From an uncultured Gammaproteobacteria bacterium (GTDB taxonomy: Bacteria > Pseudomonadota > Gammaproteobacteria > Poriferisulfidales > GCA-002705445), in contig CAJYAP010000009.1 of the NCBI GenBank assembly GCA_913065025.1, positions 1 to 39,483 of the forward strand: DNA of 39,483 bases, written 5' to 3'. Under the pieces are notes generated by a model. That model had not been told where the DNA came from and made no database searches. It saw only the letters and a list, made by a program, of their open reading frames with translations. This document shows positions 1 through 9,463 of this stretch, in pieces (the stretch's first letter is position 1; the number at the start of each line of letters is the position of its first letter). A program made the position numbers and the translations under genes.

Positions 1-670
1 CTTCCCCAGCCGCAAGAGAGAATATATCTGTTTCCATTTTATGTGCTATATCTATACCTTTATGAAAATGCATTTTTTTTGAAAATGGGTTTTCCCTATT
101 TCCATAGTCAGATGATATGTATCCTTTTTTTGAAGGAAAACCTGTGGGTAGAAATTGCTCCTTCATCTCCATATTATTTACTAATTTAAATAAGTATTTA
201 AGATTATTTTCTTTTATTGATAAATCTATAAGCATCTTGTCTAAGTATTTATCAAAATCTGAATTATATTCAAATTCAATATTAATTTTATTTGTTCCAC
301 CTATATACCTTGGTTTTTTAAAGTTAAATTCTTTTTTATTAATTTTCGCAATACTTGATATTTTGTGGCCTAATGCATTGAGACTCTCAATTTCAGAAGA
401 CATAGTTATTAATTTTTGAGAAAAAAACTGCATTTTATCCTTATTTTCTTGTTTAACTAGTTGAATTTCATTTTTATATTTTTCTAGCTCAAAAACTGTT
501 TCGTCAAAGAGGTCCTTGTACCCAATTTTGTATCCATATATATATATTGATGAACTTAACAAAAAAACTAGAGATGATATCAAGAAACCAATTATAATAA
601 TAAATGTTGAACCATTAATCTTGTATGATGATGATTTATTTTTACTAGATTTGAAAATTATTATTTGCAT
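1..670 (-). CDS. M23-family metallopeptidase, membrane anchored (3' end cut by window edge)
   Basis: The frame opens at the ATG at 670 and runs off the left edge after 223 codons. It has a short basic N-terminus, one membrane segment at about residues 21-46, a charged coiled-coil-like stretch at about 52-100, and then the start of a peptidase M23 (LytM) domain. The segment GYISSDYGNRENPF (from residue 183) and HFHKGIDIA (201-209) match the family's opening glycine-rich strand and its first zinc-ligand motif HxxxD (H203, D207). The second motif, HxH, would lie beyond the window. M23 enzymes cut peptidoglycan cross-links or activate amidases. A gene of this kind normally sits between lpxC/DUF721 and secA in gammaproteobacteria, which fits its place here. 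Whether it is catalytically active cannot be judged from the truncated part. Confidence 0.85.
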   Translation of the reverse strand, partial: MQIIIFKSSKNKSSSYKINGSTFIIIIGFLISSLVFLLSSSIYIYGYKIGYKDLFDETVFELEKYKNEIQLVKQENKDKMQFFSQKLITMSSEIESLNALGHKISSIAKINKKEFNFKKPRYIGGTNKINIEFEYNSDFDKYLDKMLIDLSIKENNLKYLFKLVNNMEMKEQFLPTGFPSKKGYISSDYGNRENPFSKKMHFHKGIDIAHKMETDIFSLAAGE

Positions 671-733
671 TTTTTTTAAATTTTATTAAAGATTGTCATT
701 ATACAACTAATTTATGTTAATAATATTATATAT
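671..733. promoter_or_regulatory. divergent intergenic region with candidate promoters
   Basis: These 63 bases separate the M23 gene (minus) from the DUF721-like gene (plus). On the minus strand a perfect -10 hexamer TATAAT lies at 703..698, but no good -35 is found at normal spacing. On the plus strand TTGTCA at 693-698 could be a -35, with a weak GTTAAT about 17 bases downstream. The two signals overlap. This is pattern matching in AT-rich DNA and is only suggestive. Confidence 0.3.
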
Positions 734-1021
734 ATGAAAAAACTTAGTAGCCAAATTGATATTAGTATATTAGAAAAAGCTAAAATACTTGAAATGATAA
801 CAAAATATATAACTAAATATACAAATTCTCAAATAATCTGTTTTGCTTGCAATATTTCAGACAGTATTTTAATTTTAGGGGCAACTAATAGCTCTAATCT
901 TAATTCTGCTAGGAATTATCAACGAGAAATCTTAAAAGATGTGAATTCCGAGTTTTCTAGTTTACTAAACAAAGAAGTAAAAAAAATTAAATTTAAAATT
1001 ATCAAAGATCCTTATATTTAA
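734..1021 (+). CDS. DUF721/DciA-like small protein
   Basis: This is a 95-residue soluble protein with no signal peptide or membrane segment. Its plan fits the DUF721 (DciA-type) fold: an N-terminal helix (LEKAKILEMITKYI), a strand pair with a hydrophobic core (SQIICFACNISDSILILGA), a helix containing SARNYQREILKDVN, and a final strand (VKKIKFKII). Sequence identity to known members looks low, so the call leans on position. A DUF721 gene lies beside lpxC and an M23 peptidase gene in many gammaproteobacteria. DciA proteins help load the replicative helicase DnaB, and this role is inferred, not shown. The stop codon (1019-1021) directly abuts the lpxC stop codon on the other strand. Confidence 0.6.
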   Translation: MKKLSSQIDISILEKAKILEMITKYITKYTNSQIICFACNISDSILILGATNSSNLNSARNYQREILKDVNSEFSSLLNKEVKKIKFKIIKDPYI

Positions 1022-1945
1022 TTAAACTTCAGCATTGCTATATGCATCTATATAGTTTATAGGCAATTCTTCAGATGATTTATACCCTACTTCTTCCCAG
1101 GCATCTTGGGTTTCTAATAATTTTCTAAGTAACTTATTATTTAGATCATGCCCAGATTTATAACCTTCAAAAGATCCAATTAAACTTTTACCAAGCAAGT
1201 ATAAGTCTCCAACGGCATCTAAGATTTTATGCTTCACAAATTCATCTTCATATCTTAATCCATCTTTATTTAGAACTCTATGATCATCAACAACAACAGC
1301 ATTTTCTAAGCTTCCACCCAAAGCTAGATTTTTAGACCTTAATAATTCTACATCCCTCATAAATCCAAACGTTCTTGCTCTGCTTACTTCTTTAACAAAT
1401 GATACTGTTGAAAAATCTAATACTGCAGAATGAGTTTTATCATTAAATACAGGATGATCAAATCCAATAGTAAAAGCGACTTTAAAGCCCTCAAAAGGCG
1501 CGAATTTTACCCATTTTCCAGTGACGTCATCTTTAACTTCAATTGGTTTCAATATTCTAATAAATTTTTTTGATTTTGCTTGCTCTTTAATACCAGCTGA
1601 CTGAAGAAGAAAAACAAATGGTCCTGCACTACCATCCATTATTGGAACTTCCGGGCCATCAAGTTGTATATATAAATTATCAATTCCTAGACCAGCAATA
1701 GCAGAAAGAAGGTGTTCAACTGTTGAAACTCTGACTGTTTTTGATATTAATGTTGTGGAAAGAGTAGTATCTCCCACATTTTTTGGGCAAGCCTTTATTT
1801 CAATTTTCGGCTCAATATCTGTTCTAACAAATATTATTCCAGTTTCTGCTGGAGCAGGAATCAGAGTCAATGTTATTTTTTCCCCTGTATGAAGTCCGAT
1901 ACCTGTAGCTTTGATAGTGTTTTTTATTGTTCTTTGATTAATCAT
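1022..1945 (-). CDS. lpxC: UDP-3-O-acyl-N-acetylglucosamine deacetylase
   Basis: LpxC is the zinc enzyme for the first committed step of lipid A synthesis, acting in the cytosol. The 307-residue length is normal. The zinc and catalytic residues of the family are visible: H78 in STVEHLL, H239 and D243 in [17 protein letters not shown], and H266 in SGHDLNN. These correspond to E. coli H79, H238, D242 and H265. It is the last gene of the dcw cluster. It lies directly after ftsA because ftsZ, its usual upstream neighbour, has moved. A 120-base gap with a good sigma70-type promoter separates it from ftsA, so it is probably also transcribed on its own. No strong Shine-Dalgarno sequence precedes the ATG. 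Stability control by FtsH, known in E. coli, cannot be read from this sequence. Confidence 0.97.
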   Translation of the reverse strand: MINQRTIKNTIKATGIGLHTGEKITLTLIPAPAETGIIFVRTDIEPKIEIKACPKNVGDTTLSTTLISKTVRVSTVEHLLSAIAGLGIDNLYIQLDGPEVPIMDGSAGPFVFLLQSAGIKEQAKSKKFIRILKPIEVKDDVTGKWVKFAPFEGFKVAFTIGFDHPVFNDKTHSAVLDFSTVSFVKEVSRARTFGFMRDVELLRSKNLALGGSLENAVVVDDHRVLNKDGLRYEDEFVKHKILDAVGDLYLLGKSLIGSFEGYKSGHDLNNKLLRKLLETQDAWEEVGYKSSEELPINYIDAYSNAEV

Positions 1946-2006
1946 AATTATTTATTTTTATTATTTATTATTTATAATTTTACTACCTATAGAAAAATTT
2001 ATAGAT

Positions 2007-2036
2007 ATTATATAAATTATGCACATAATATGCCAA
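2007..2036 (-). promoter_or_regulatory. candidate sigma70 promoter for lpxC
   Basis: On the minus strand TTGGCA (2036..2031) and a perfect TATAAT (2012..2007) are separated by 18 bases, about 60 bases upstream of the lpxC ATG. The spacer holds an inverted repeat, ATTATG-CA-CATAAT on the plus strand (2016-2029), which could be an operator or simply AT-rich chance. This is the only sizeable gap inside the dcw cluster. Confidence 0.5.
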
Positions 2037-2065
2037 TTTTATATTTTGTATACTAATATTATTAA

Positions 2066-3292
2066 TTAATTATAAAATAAACTTCTAAATAGCTTCTTTG
2101 CTGCGTGAGTGAAATCTTCATTTACTGGGTCTATTTGAGGGTTAAGCTGCTTTTGTGCATATAATAGCAAACCTACGCTAGTAGCATATTCAGGGTTTTT
2201 CACGATATCCTCTGATCCCCCATATAAGTATTGTGGTATTCCAATTCGTACTTGCTTATGAAATATTTCTTCTGCAAGATCTTCAATACCTTCTGCTTTT
2301 GAACTTCCGCCTGTAAGAACTACACCGGCAGGTATTTTTTCTTCAAAACCACTTTGAGAAATCTTCTCATTTATGAAATTAAAAACCTCTTGGTACCTCA
2401 AACTCATAACCTCAACTAGTGTATATCGTTGTATAGATCTAGGTGCTCTATCACCTACTCCCGGAACTTCTATAATATCATCGCTGGATAATTCATTAGC
2501 TATACATCCATGTGTGATTTTAAGTTCTTCTGCATTATATGTGGATGTTTTTAATGCTTGAGCAAGATCATTTGTAACTTGATCTCCACCCAATGGAACA
2601 GATGAGGTAAATTCTATAGCTCCGTTACTAAATATTGCTATATCAGTTGTGCCTCCTCCAATATCAACCAAACATACACCAAGATCTTTTTCATCTTCGG
2701 TTAGTACTGACATACTAGAAGCTAACTGCTCTAGGACAACGCCCTCAGGCTCAATTGAACATTTCTTTATGCATTTCTCAATATTATCTCTTGCATTTTT
2801 TGCTCCAGTTACTAAATGATATCTTCCATCAAGAGCAATTCCTGACATGCCAAGAGGGACTTTAATTCCATCTTGACCATCTATTTCGTAGTCTTTTGCA
2901 AGCACGTGTAAAATTTCTTGATCATTTGAGAGAGTGATGGCTTTAGCAGATTCTTCCACAGATTTTAAGTCTTGGCTTGATACTTCTTTATTGTCTGAAA
3001 TTGCTGCTCTACCTGTAGCATTAAAACTTTGTATATGTTTTCCTGAAATACTTACATGTGCGGAATGAATCTTATATCCACTAACTAGTTCAGCTTCTTC
3101 AATTGATTTTCCAATTGATTGAACTGTTGAATTTATATCAATTACAACCCCTCTTTTCATGCCTAAAGATTTTGAACGCCCAACTCCGAGAAAATCAATT
3201 TCATTATCCTCATTAATAGAGCCAACAATAGCTTTGACATATGAAGTTCCTATATCTAAACCAACTATTAAATTTTTATCATTTTTTGCCAT
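2066..3292 (-). CDS. ftsA: cell division protein FtsA
   Basis: FtsA is the actin-like ATPase that tethers FtsZ filaments to the inner membrane and recruits later divisome proteins. The 408-residue protein begins with the actin-fold phosphate loop (LIVGLDIGTSYVKAIVG). It carries the second phosphate motif (CLVDIGGGTTDIAIF) and the adenosine motif (GVVLTGGSSKAEGI). It ends with a short amphipathic helix (AAKKLFRSLFYN) of the kind used as a membrane-targeting sequence. Twelve bases separate it from ftsQ upstream, and GGTGGA acts as a ribosome binding site. In most gammaproteobacteria ftsZ follows directly; here the next gene is lpxC, and ftsZ is about 12 kb upstream in the same cluster. Confidence 0.97.
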   Translation of the reverse strand: MAKNDKNLIVGLDIGTSYVKAIVGSINEDNEIDFLGVGRSKSLGMKRGVVIDINSTVQSIGKSIEEAELVSGYKIHSAHVSISGKHIQSFNATGRAAISDNKEVSSQDLKSVEESAKAITLSNDQEILHVLAKDYEIDGQDGIKVPLGMSGIALDGRYHLVTGAKNARDNIEKCIKKCSIEPEGVVLEQLASSMSVLTEDEKDLGVCLVDIGGGTTDIAIFSNGAIEFTSSVPLGGDQVTNDLAQALKTSTYNAEELKITHGCIANELSSDDIIEVPGVGDRAPRSIQRYTLVEVMSLRYQEVFNFINEKISQSGFEEKIPAGVVLTGGSSKAEGIEDLAEEIFHKQVRIGIPQYLYGGSEDIVKNPEYATSVGLLLYAQKQLNPQIDPVNEDFTHAAKKLFRSLFYN

Positions 3293-3304
3293 AATCCACC
3301 AACT

Positions 3305-4003
3305 TTATTTCCACCCAACAGAAAATCCATTTGAATACCTCATGTCAATATACCGCATTTTACTTAAATCGCTACTATTTAGTGTTTGGTAAACTTTGAA
3401 AAATATATCAATTTTTTCTTTAACATTTTTAGATCCAAGCTTAATAGTAATGCCTGATGATAAAATAACAGATATAGACCTAATATCATCTTCTATAATT
3501 TTCACAACTTTCTCATTTATATTATGTCTTATAAGATCATTTGAAAATAAAGAAAGATACTCGAAAATAATTTTATTTTTATTATTTTTTGAAATCAATA
3601 TTGGAAATTTATTATTTTTTTTATTTGCAGTAAAAATTTCTCCGTATTGATTTAAATAATCTTTATTATTCCATATAGCAATAGGAATATGTTCTGTTAC
3701 AAATATTATAATTTCATTTGGATAGGATCGTCTAATATTTGCGGAACTAATCCAATCAATATTCTCTATTTTGCTTTGCAAATAATTAATATCAACATTA
3801 AAAAAAGATTTTGATCTCACATATTTCTTCGCTACTTCTCGTATATCATCCACGCTTGAATTTTCTATATTTTTTAAATCAATAGTTATATCTGTAATCT
3901 GAAAATATGTTTTTTCATTATTCAAATTATTTTTTATAATAAATGCAATAATAATTATTATAATTAATAATAATATAATTGTAATTTTTTTTTTTAAAAT
4001 CAT
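3305..4003 (-). CDS. ftsQ: cell division protein FtsQ
   Basis: FtsQ is a bitopic inner-membrane divisome protein that links early and late division proteins through FtsL and FtsB. The 232 residues comprise a short basic N-terminus and an isoleucine-rich membrane helix (about residues 5-24). A POTRA-type domain follows (about 36-110; note FQITDITIDL and SYPNEIIIFVTEHIPIAIW). The beta domain ends in YIDMRYSNGFSVGWK, the classic FtsQ C-terminal signature. It lies 5 bases after ddl and 12 bases before ftsA, in the standard ddl-ftsQ-ftsA order. Low-complexity Ile/Lys/Asn content reflects the AT-rich genome. Confidence 0.93.
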   Translation of the reverse strand: MILKKKITIILLLIIIIIIAFIIKNNLNNEKTYFQITDITIDLKNIENSSVDDIREVAKKYVRSKSFFNVDINYLQSKIENIDWISSANIRRSYPNEIIIFVTEHIPIAIWNNKDYLNQYGEIFTANKKNNKFPILISKNNKNKIIFEYLSLFSNDLIRHNINEKVVKIIEDDIRSISVILSSGITIKLGSKNVKEKIDIFFKVYQTLNSSDLSKMRYIDMRYSNGFSVGWK

Positions 4004-4008
4004 AGATT

Positions 4009-4923
4009 TTAATCAAAAGACGTATCTAAAATTTTTAGTACTAGATCATCGAAATTTATATTATTTTCTTTGGCTGCCATAGGTAATAAACTATGTTCCG
4101 TCATACCTGGAACTGTATTTATTTCTATCACCCATGGTTTTTGTTCTTTTTCATCTAATATAATATCAACACGTCCCCACCCATTGCATTCTAATGCTTT
4201 AAATGTTTTTAATGATAGTTCTTTCATATGCTCTTCGATATCTTTAGATAATTTTGAGGGGCAGATATACTTCATTTTTTTTGAATTATACTTTGCATTA
4301 TAGTCATAAAATTTACCTGGTGGTTCTAATTTAATTGCTGGTAATGCATAATTATTTAGTATTCCAATTGTATATTCATTTCCCTTTATATATTCCTCCA
4401 ATATAAAATCATTGCTTATTTTTGTATTATCTAATATAGCTTTCTTACAATCTTTTTCATTTTCAACTATATGTACTCCAATACTAGAGCCTTCTGAAGA
4501 AGGTTTTATTACAAATGGATAATTAAAACTTGCTTCTATTTCTTCAATATTTGTCTTGCTGTTAATTTGTTTATATTCTGGTGTTGGTATGAGGTTTTCT
4601 AAAAGGATTTCTTTAGTATATCTTTTGTTCATGCAAGCCTTTGAGGACTTACTACTACTACCAGTATATGGAATAGATAGTTTATCAAGATATGATTGTA
4701 TTTCTCCATCTTCTCCGCCTTTACCGTGTAAAACTATAAATACTCTTTCTGGCGATATTTTTTTTATATTCTCAATATTATTTTTATCTAAGTCTAATTC
4801 TAATGCATCAACTCCTGAAGATATTAATGAATTATATACACTTTTTCCTGATATTAGAGATATCTCTCTCTCGTTTGACCAGCCGCCCATTATTACAAGA
4901 ACTTTTCCATATGTTTTCATCAT
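4009..4923 (-). CDS. ddl: D-alanine--D-alanine ligase
   Basis: Ddl joins two D-alanines with ATP to give the dipeptide used by MurF. The 304-residue protein is an ATP-grasp enzyme of normal length. Visible marks are the N-terminal loop GGWSNEREISLISG, the ATP-grasp core FVIKPSSEGSSIGVHIV, the segment WGRVDIILDE, and the metal-binding motif VIEINTVPGMTEHSLLPMAA. The stop codon of murB overlaps the start in an ATGA arrangement, which suggests translational coupling. The chosen start is the first of two adjacent ATG codons (MMK); the second, at 4920, is equally possible. FtsQ follows after 5 bases. Confidence 0.96.
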   Translation of the reverse strand: MMKTYGKVLVIMGGWSNEREISLISGKSVYNSLISSGVDALELDLDKNNIENIKKISPERVFIVLHGKGGEDGEIQSYLDKLSIPYTGSSSKSSKACMNKRYTKEILLENLIPTPEYKQINSKTNIEEIEASFNYPFVIKPSSEGSSIGVHIVENEKDCKKAILDNTKISNDFILEEYIKGNEYTIGILNNYALPAIKLEPPGKFYDYNAKYNSKKMKYICPSKLSKDIEEHMKELSLKTFKALECNGWGRVDIILDEKEQKPWVIEINTVPGMTEHSLLPMAAKENNINFDDLVLKILDTSFD

Positions 4924-5819
4924 TGTTTAATACCTATAAATTGCACTTCTGTTTCTAAATATATATTCTTCTCTTCATGCACCTTCTTTTGTATATAACT
5001 GATTAATTCTTCAACATCATTTGATTTAGCATTTTTCTCTGTAATAATAAAATTAGCATGTTTTTTAGATATGTAAGCTCCCCCAATTCGATAACCTTTT
5101 AGTCCTAATGAATCTACTAAGTTGGCAGCATATAAATTTTTTGGATTTTTAAAAACAGATCCACAACTTGGCAAACCTGTAGGTTGCTTAATTCTTCTAT
5201 CTTTTAAAAATTTTTTTATTATATCTAATGAATCATTTAATTCATTTAATTTTAAGTCGAATGTTGCGCTTATAAAAAAATTATCATCCTTTAACTCAAC
5301 ATTTCTATAACTTACATCAAATTCTAGTCTATCTTTTTCAACTAATATACCTTTTCTGTTCATTAAAATTACTTTTGAAACATTCTCCCATATGTTACCA
5401 CCATAGCACCCCGCATTCATTCTTAATGCTCCTCCAAGTGTTCCAGGTATTCCACAAAGAAATTCTAAACCTTTATAGTTTTTTTTTGCTGTGATTTGAG
5501 CAATTTTCATACAGGATAAACCAGCTTCAAAAACAAATTGTTTGTTATTATTCAAGTAATAGTTATTGAGTGATTTTTTTAAACATACGACAAATCCTTT
5601 TATTCCGTTGTCACGAATAAGTACATTACTTCCATTGCCTATAAAAGTTATTTTTTCATCATTTAGCAAACTTAAAAAAACTTTTAAATCTTCTACGTCA
5701 TATGGTTCAAATAAATACTCTGCTTTTCCACCTACTTTCCACGTATTGTAATTTTTCAAAGATATATTTTCTTTTAGATTTCCTCTAATTTTCTTCTTAA
5801 TTTTATAAATATTTTTCAT
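4920..5819 (-). CDS. murB: UDP-N-acetylenolpyruvoylglucosamine reductase
   Basis: MurB is the flavoenzyme that reduces the enolpyruvyl group made by MurA to give UDP-MurNAc. The 299-residue protein has the FAD-binding PCMH-type fold: KNYNTWKVGGKAEYL near the start, the glycine-rich ITFIGNGSNVLI, and GLEFLCGIPGTLGGALRMNAGCYG. The C-terminal domain holds the GLPSCGSVFKNP loop, whose serine after the glycine is the expected proton donor. Its length and lack of the extra E. coli-type insert suggest the shorter type II MurB. It lies one base after murC and overlaps ddl by four. The murC-murB-ddl order occurs in several proteobacterial groups, whereas E. coli keeps murB elsewhere. Confidence 0.96.
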   Translation of the reverse strand: MKNIYKIKKKIRGNLKENISLKNYNTWKVGGKAEYLFEPYDVEDLKVFLSLLNDEKITFIGNGSNVLIRDNGIKGFVVCLKKSLNNYYLNNNKQFVFEAGLSCMKIAQITAKKNYKGLEFLCGIPGTLGGALRMNAGCYGGNIWENVSKVILMNRKGILVEKDRLEFDVSYRNVELKDDNFFISATFDLKLNELNDSLDIIKKFLKDRRIKQPTGLPSCGSVFKNPKNLYAANLVDSLGLKGYRIGGAYISKKHANFIITEKNAKSNDVEELISYIQKKVHEEKNIYLETEVQFIGIKQ

Positions 5820-5820
5820 T

Positions 5821-7221
5821 TTAATTTAAAGTATTTTTATAATAATTAACAAATTTTGAAATATTTCCTGCACCCATAGTTAATAAAATATCTTTATCTT
5901 TTATTATCATATTTATATAATCTGACAGTTCTTTTTCTGAGTTTAATAGCACTACATTTACTTTATATTTTTTAATTTCCGCTACTAGTGCTTCTGAGGT
6001 AATATTTTCTATAGGTTTTTCGTTTGCTGGATATATATCCATTAGAATTAAATTTTGAACATTTTTTAATATATCTACGAACTGATTGAAATGTTCTGCT
6101 GTTCTGGAATATCTATGTGGCTGGAAAACTGTTATCACCCTTCTATTAGCCCAAACTTTATTGATTGTTTCAATAACTTCTTTCATCTCTGACGGATGAT
6201 GTCCGTAATCATCTATCCAGGTAAAGAAATTGTTATTTACTTGAAAATTGCCTATTACTTCAAATCTTCTACTGATACCAGGAAAATTTTCTATAGCCTT
6301 TTGTATAGTTTTTATTGGAACACCTAATTCTCTACATACGGCTAGTGCTGCCAATGAATTTGAGGCGTTATAGTGTCCTGGCATATTTAACCTTATTTCA
6401 TACTCTTTTTCATTTTCAATATATAAATACTTTGAAGGTATCGAATCAAAATTAATTGACTTTGCTTTGTAATCGGCGCTTATATCAATTCCAAACGTCT
6501 TTACTGGTCTTGATACCTTGCTAATTATTGATTTGGTATTGATATCGTTTATATTTAAAAAGCACAATCCATAAAATGGTAAATTATTTATAAATTCTAA
6601 GAAATTTTTCTTAAGTACATCAAAGCTATTTTCATGATTCTCAAGATGATCTTTGTCGATATTGGTAATAACTGACATTAATGGCTGTAGATGTAGAAAT
6701 GAAGCATCGCTCTCATCGGCTTCAGCGATCAGATAGTCGCTAGAACCTAACTTTGAGTTTTCTGAATTAATAATTTTTCCACCGATTATATAAGTGGGGT
6801 CATAATTAGCCTCATTGAGAATATGAGAGAGTATTGAAGTTGTTGATGTTTTTCCATGTGTACCTGCAATAGCAATACCATAACTAAATCTCATTAATTC
6901 AGCTAACATCTCTGCTCGCTTTATTATTGGGATATTTAGATCTTGCGCATATTTATATTCAACATTGTCGCCTTTAATAGCGCTTGATACCACAACAACA
7001 TCTTTTGATAAAATATTATCTTTATTATGTCCTATCGAAATAACAATACCTTTACTAATAAGTGACTCGGTAGTTTTTGAAGAATTTAAATCTGATCCTG
7101 AAACAATATAACCTAAATCAGATAATATTGAAGCTATACCTGACATACCACTTCCGCCAATACCAATAAAATGTATTTTTTTTACCCTACTCATGATTTT
7201 ATTTTTTAAATCACTTTTCAT
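5821..7221 (-). CDS. murC: UDP-N-acetylmuramate--L-alanine ligase
   Basis: MurC adds L-alanine to UDP-MurNAc, the first of the four Mur ligase steps. The 466-residue protein shows the N-terminal nucleotide-sugar site (IHFIGIGGSGMSGIASILS) and the ATP loop GTHGKTSTT (G120 onward; the histidine is typical of MurC). It also has AEADESDASFL, the central NIDKDHLENH segment, and the C-terminal IDDYGHHPSEM and FQPHRYSRT motifs. It is separated by single bases from murG upstream and murB downstream, so the three are surely cotranscribed. A later internal ATG (MSRVKK, residue 10) is an alternative start; the upstream ATG at 7221 leaves just one base to murG and was kept. Confidence 0.97.
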   Translation of the reverse strand: MKSDLKNKIMSRVKKIHFIGIGGSGMSGIASILSDLGYIVSGSDLNSSKTTESLISKGIVISIGHNKDNILSKDVVVVSSAIKGDNVEYKYAQDLNIPIIKRAEMLAELMRFSYGIAIAGTHGKTSTTSILSHILNEANYDPTYIIGGKIINSENSKLGSSDYLIAEADESDASFLHLQPLMSVITNIDKDHLENHENSFDVLKKNFLEFINNLPFYGLCFLNINDINTKSIISKVSRPVKTFGIDISADYKAKSINFDSIPSKYLYIENEKEYEIRLNMPGHYNASNSLAALAVCRELGVPIKTIQKAIENFPGISRRFEVIGNFQVNNNFFTWIDDYGHHPSEMKEVIETINKVWANRRVITVFQPHRYSRTAEHFNQFVDILKNVQNLILMDIYPANEKPIENITSEALVAEIKKYKVNVVLLNSEKELSDYINMIIKDKDILLTMGAGNISKFVNYYKNTLN

Positions 7222-7222
7222 T

Positions 7223-8302
7223 TTAATTATTTTCTATTTCACTAATTATTTCATCGCAAATATTTTTTGTAGCATCTTTTTTATTCAGTTTTAAAATATT
7301 TTCTGATAAAGACTGTTTTAATTCTGGATTCTCTATAAATGACTTAATTATGCTCGCTAAGTGATCATGCGTAAAATTTTTTTGATTAATTACAATTGCT
7401 GCATCATGACTTTCCAAGTACCTACTATTTTTCATTTGGTGGTTATCTGTCGCATATGGAAAAGGAACTATTATAGATGCAATTCCTAAATTCATTAGTT
7501 CTGTTAATGTTATAGCGCCTCCCCTACATATAATAATATCGCACCATTCGTAAACATTGATCATGGGATCAATATATTCTCTTATATCAATATTTACGTC
7601 AATATTTCTATATTGATCGGTTGCAGTTTTAATTGTTTTTCCTGTCTGATGTATAACATTAATTTCATATTTCGTAGTTTCTTTTAAACTATATATTGTT
7701 TTAGGTATTACTTCGTTGAATATCTTGGCTCCAAGACTCCCTCCTACCACTAAAATATTAATTTTTTTTTCAGATTTTATTTTTACTTTTTTGTTAATAT
7801 TTTCATACCTACTTGGATTTCCTAAATATTTATATTTTATATTTTTTAAATTCATTGGAAAACCCAATATAACTTTTTTAGATAAATGCCTTAAAATATT
7901 ATTAGCCATTCCAAATATTATATTTTGCTCATGAATTACAATTGGTATTCTTAAAAGATAAGAAGCTATGCAACAAGGAAAGCTAATATAGCCTCCCATA
8001 GATAAAGCAATCTGAGGTTTATATTTTCTAATTAAGACAATAGATTGGATTATTGCTCTTAACAAGCTAAATGGAAGCTTTATATATGCAAGTAACCCTT
8101 TCCCCCTTAAGCCAGAAAAGTTTACATATTCTATTAGTATTTCAGCTTCTGGCACTATCTTATTTTCTATACCTTTTTTAGTACCAACCCACAATACTGA
8201 AAAGCCATTCTGAATCAGTTCTTTTGCTATAGAAATTCCAGGGTAAATATGTCCACCTGTACCAGCTGCAAAAATTACTATTTTATTTTGGTCGCTATTC
8301 AT
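7223..8302 (-). CDS. murG: UDP-GlcNAc:lipid I N-acetylglucosaminyltransferase
   Basis: MurG converts lipid I to lipid II on the inner face of the membrane. The 359-residue GT28-type protein has the N-terminal glycine loop AAGTGGHIYPGISIA and the second loop SMGGYISFP. It also has INILVVGGSLGAKIFNE, and the UDP-GlcNAc site CRGGAITLTELMNLG followed by PYATDNHQ. All expected motifs are intact. A clear ribosome binding site (AAGG) precedes the ATG. It sits three bases after ftsW and one before murC, keeping the usual ftsW-murG-murC order. Confidence 0.97.
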   Translation of the reverse strand: MNSDQNKIVIFAAGTGGHIYPGISIAKELIQNGFSVLWVGTKKGIENKIVPEAEILIEYVNFSGLRGKGLLAYIKLPFSLLRAIIQSIVLIRKYKPQIALSMGGYISFPCCIASYLLRIPIVIHEQNIIFGMANNILRHLSKKVILGFPMNLKNIKYKYLGNPSRYENINKKVKIKSEKKINILVVGGSLGAKIFNEVIPKTIYSLKETTKYEINVIHQTGKTIKTATDQYRNIDVNIDIREYIDPMINVYEWCDIIICRGGAITLTELMNLGIASIIVPFPYATDNHQMKNSRYLESHDAAIVINQKNFTHDHLASIIKSFIENPELKQSLSENILKLNKKDATKNICDEIISEIENN

Positions 8303-8305
8303 GTA

Positions 8306-9460
8306 TTACCTTAATGAACTATTTAAGCTTTGCTTATAAACATCTCTATATATTCTTAATACTATAGTTATTGATAATATAGAAACTAAATAATTACTTC
8401 CACCATAACTAAAAAAAGGCATAGCTAATCCCTTAGTTGGAGCGATTCCAAGTGTTACAGCCATACTTAAGAAAGCCTGCAATGTAATAAATATTCCAAT
8501 TGCATATGATAAATAACCTTGAAATATTAAACCAACTCTTAAAGCTTTATCTCCTACAAAAAAACACTTCTTGATAAATAAATAAAATAAAATAATTGTA
8601 AATACAACTCCAAATATACCAAGTTCTTCAGCGAGGATAGCAAATATAAAATCTGTATGTGCTCCATATAGATATGAAAGTTTCGTTGTGCTAGCACCCA
8701 GGCCTTTCCCAAAAATTCCTCCACTTCCAATTGCCATTAATGACCAGCATAGATGATATCCATCACCCAAATAATCACTGCATGGTTCAATTAAATTAAA
8801 TCTCGATAATCTTTCTGGGCTAAGATATATCAAGATAGAAGCTCCTATTGCTCCTGAAAAAAATAATGTCATAAGGTGAAAAATCTTAGCTCTTGCAATA
8901 AACAGCATGACGAAAGTCATTAGAAATATGACTGCTGTTGATCCAAAATCAGGCTGCTTCAAAAGAAGAATAGCACTGATAAAAAAACATAATATTGGAA
9001 TTATAAAAATCTCAAATTTGTGAATATTTTTTTTATTGTAATCTAAGTATGCACACAGCCAAATTACATAGAATAATTTAAAAAATTCGGATGGTTGAAT
9101 ATTAAGCCCACCGTAGCTTAACCACCTAGTACTATTATTTACAGTTTTACCTATATCAGGAATAACAACTAAAACTAGTAAAAATAGAAAAAATAGTAAA
9201 AACACTTTGTAATTTTTTTTTAAATTTTCTGAACTTAAGAATAAAAAAAAAGAACATACAAAAACACTAAAAATTAAATAACCTATTTGCTGAAAACTAT
9301 AATAAAATGGTTCACCATAATTTTTATAAGATAATTCTATTGATGATGTTGTTAAAATTAATAGACCAAATAATATTATTGTGACTATAAGAAAAAAAAA
9401 GCTCAAATCGAAAAATGGTTTAATTATATTACTTAAATTGTTTTTATTATTTTTTTCCAT
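8306..9460 (-). CDS. ftsW: septal peptidoglycan glycosyltransferase FtsW
   Basis: FtsW is the SEDS-family polymerase that works with FtsI at the division site. The 384-residue protein is very hydrophobic with about ten membrane helices. Family landmarks are visible: STRWLSYGGLNIQPSEFFKL, the KQPDFGSTAVI loop carrying the catalytic-type aspartate, GAHTDFIFAILAEELG, and the late motif GLAMPFFSYGGSNYL. It is embedded between murD and murG with three-base gaps on both sides. Position next to murG and in the dcw cluster supports FtsW over its paralogue RodA. Confidence 0.96.
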   Translation of the reverse strand: MEKNNKNNLSNIIKPFFDLSFFFLIVTIILFGLLILTTSSIELSYKNYGEPFYYSFQQIGYLIFSVFVCSFFLFLSSENLKKNYKVFLLFFLFLLVLVVIPDIGKTVNNSTRWLSYGGLNIQPSEFFKLFYVIWLCAYLDYNKKNIHKFEIFIIPILCFFISAILLLKQPDFGSTAVIFLMTFVMLFIARAKIFHLMTLFFSGAIGASILIYLSPERLSRFNLIEPCSDYLGDGYHLCWSLMAIGSGGIFGKGLGASTTKLSYLYGAHTDFIFAILAEELGIFGVVFTIILFYLFIKKCFFVGDKALRVGLIFQGYLSYAIGIFITLQAFLSMAVTLGIAPTKGLAMPFFSYGGSNYLVSILSITIVLRIYRDVYKQSLNSSLR

Positions 9461-9463
9461 ACA

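Noticed and set aside
117-419. Open frame of 100 codons on the plus strand
   Set aside because: It is antisense to the M23 peptidase frame, which carries family motifs; the product is low-complexity hydrophobic sequence.
1946-2006. Short A/T-rich triplet-like repeats (TTA/TTT) before lpxC as a repeat element
   Set aside because: It is low-complexity AT sequence without a defined unit; it is better explained as base composition in a promoter-leader region.
4556-4930. Open frame of 124 codons opposite ddl
   Set aside because: It is fully antisense to a well-conserved enzyme and shows no family motif or ribosome binding site.
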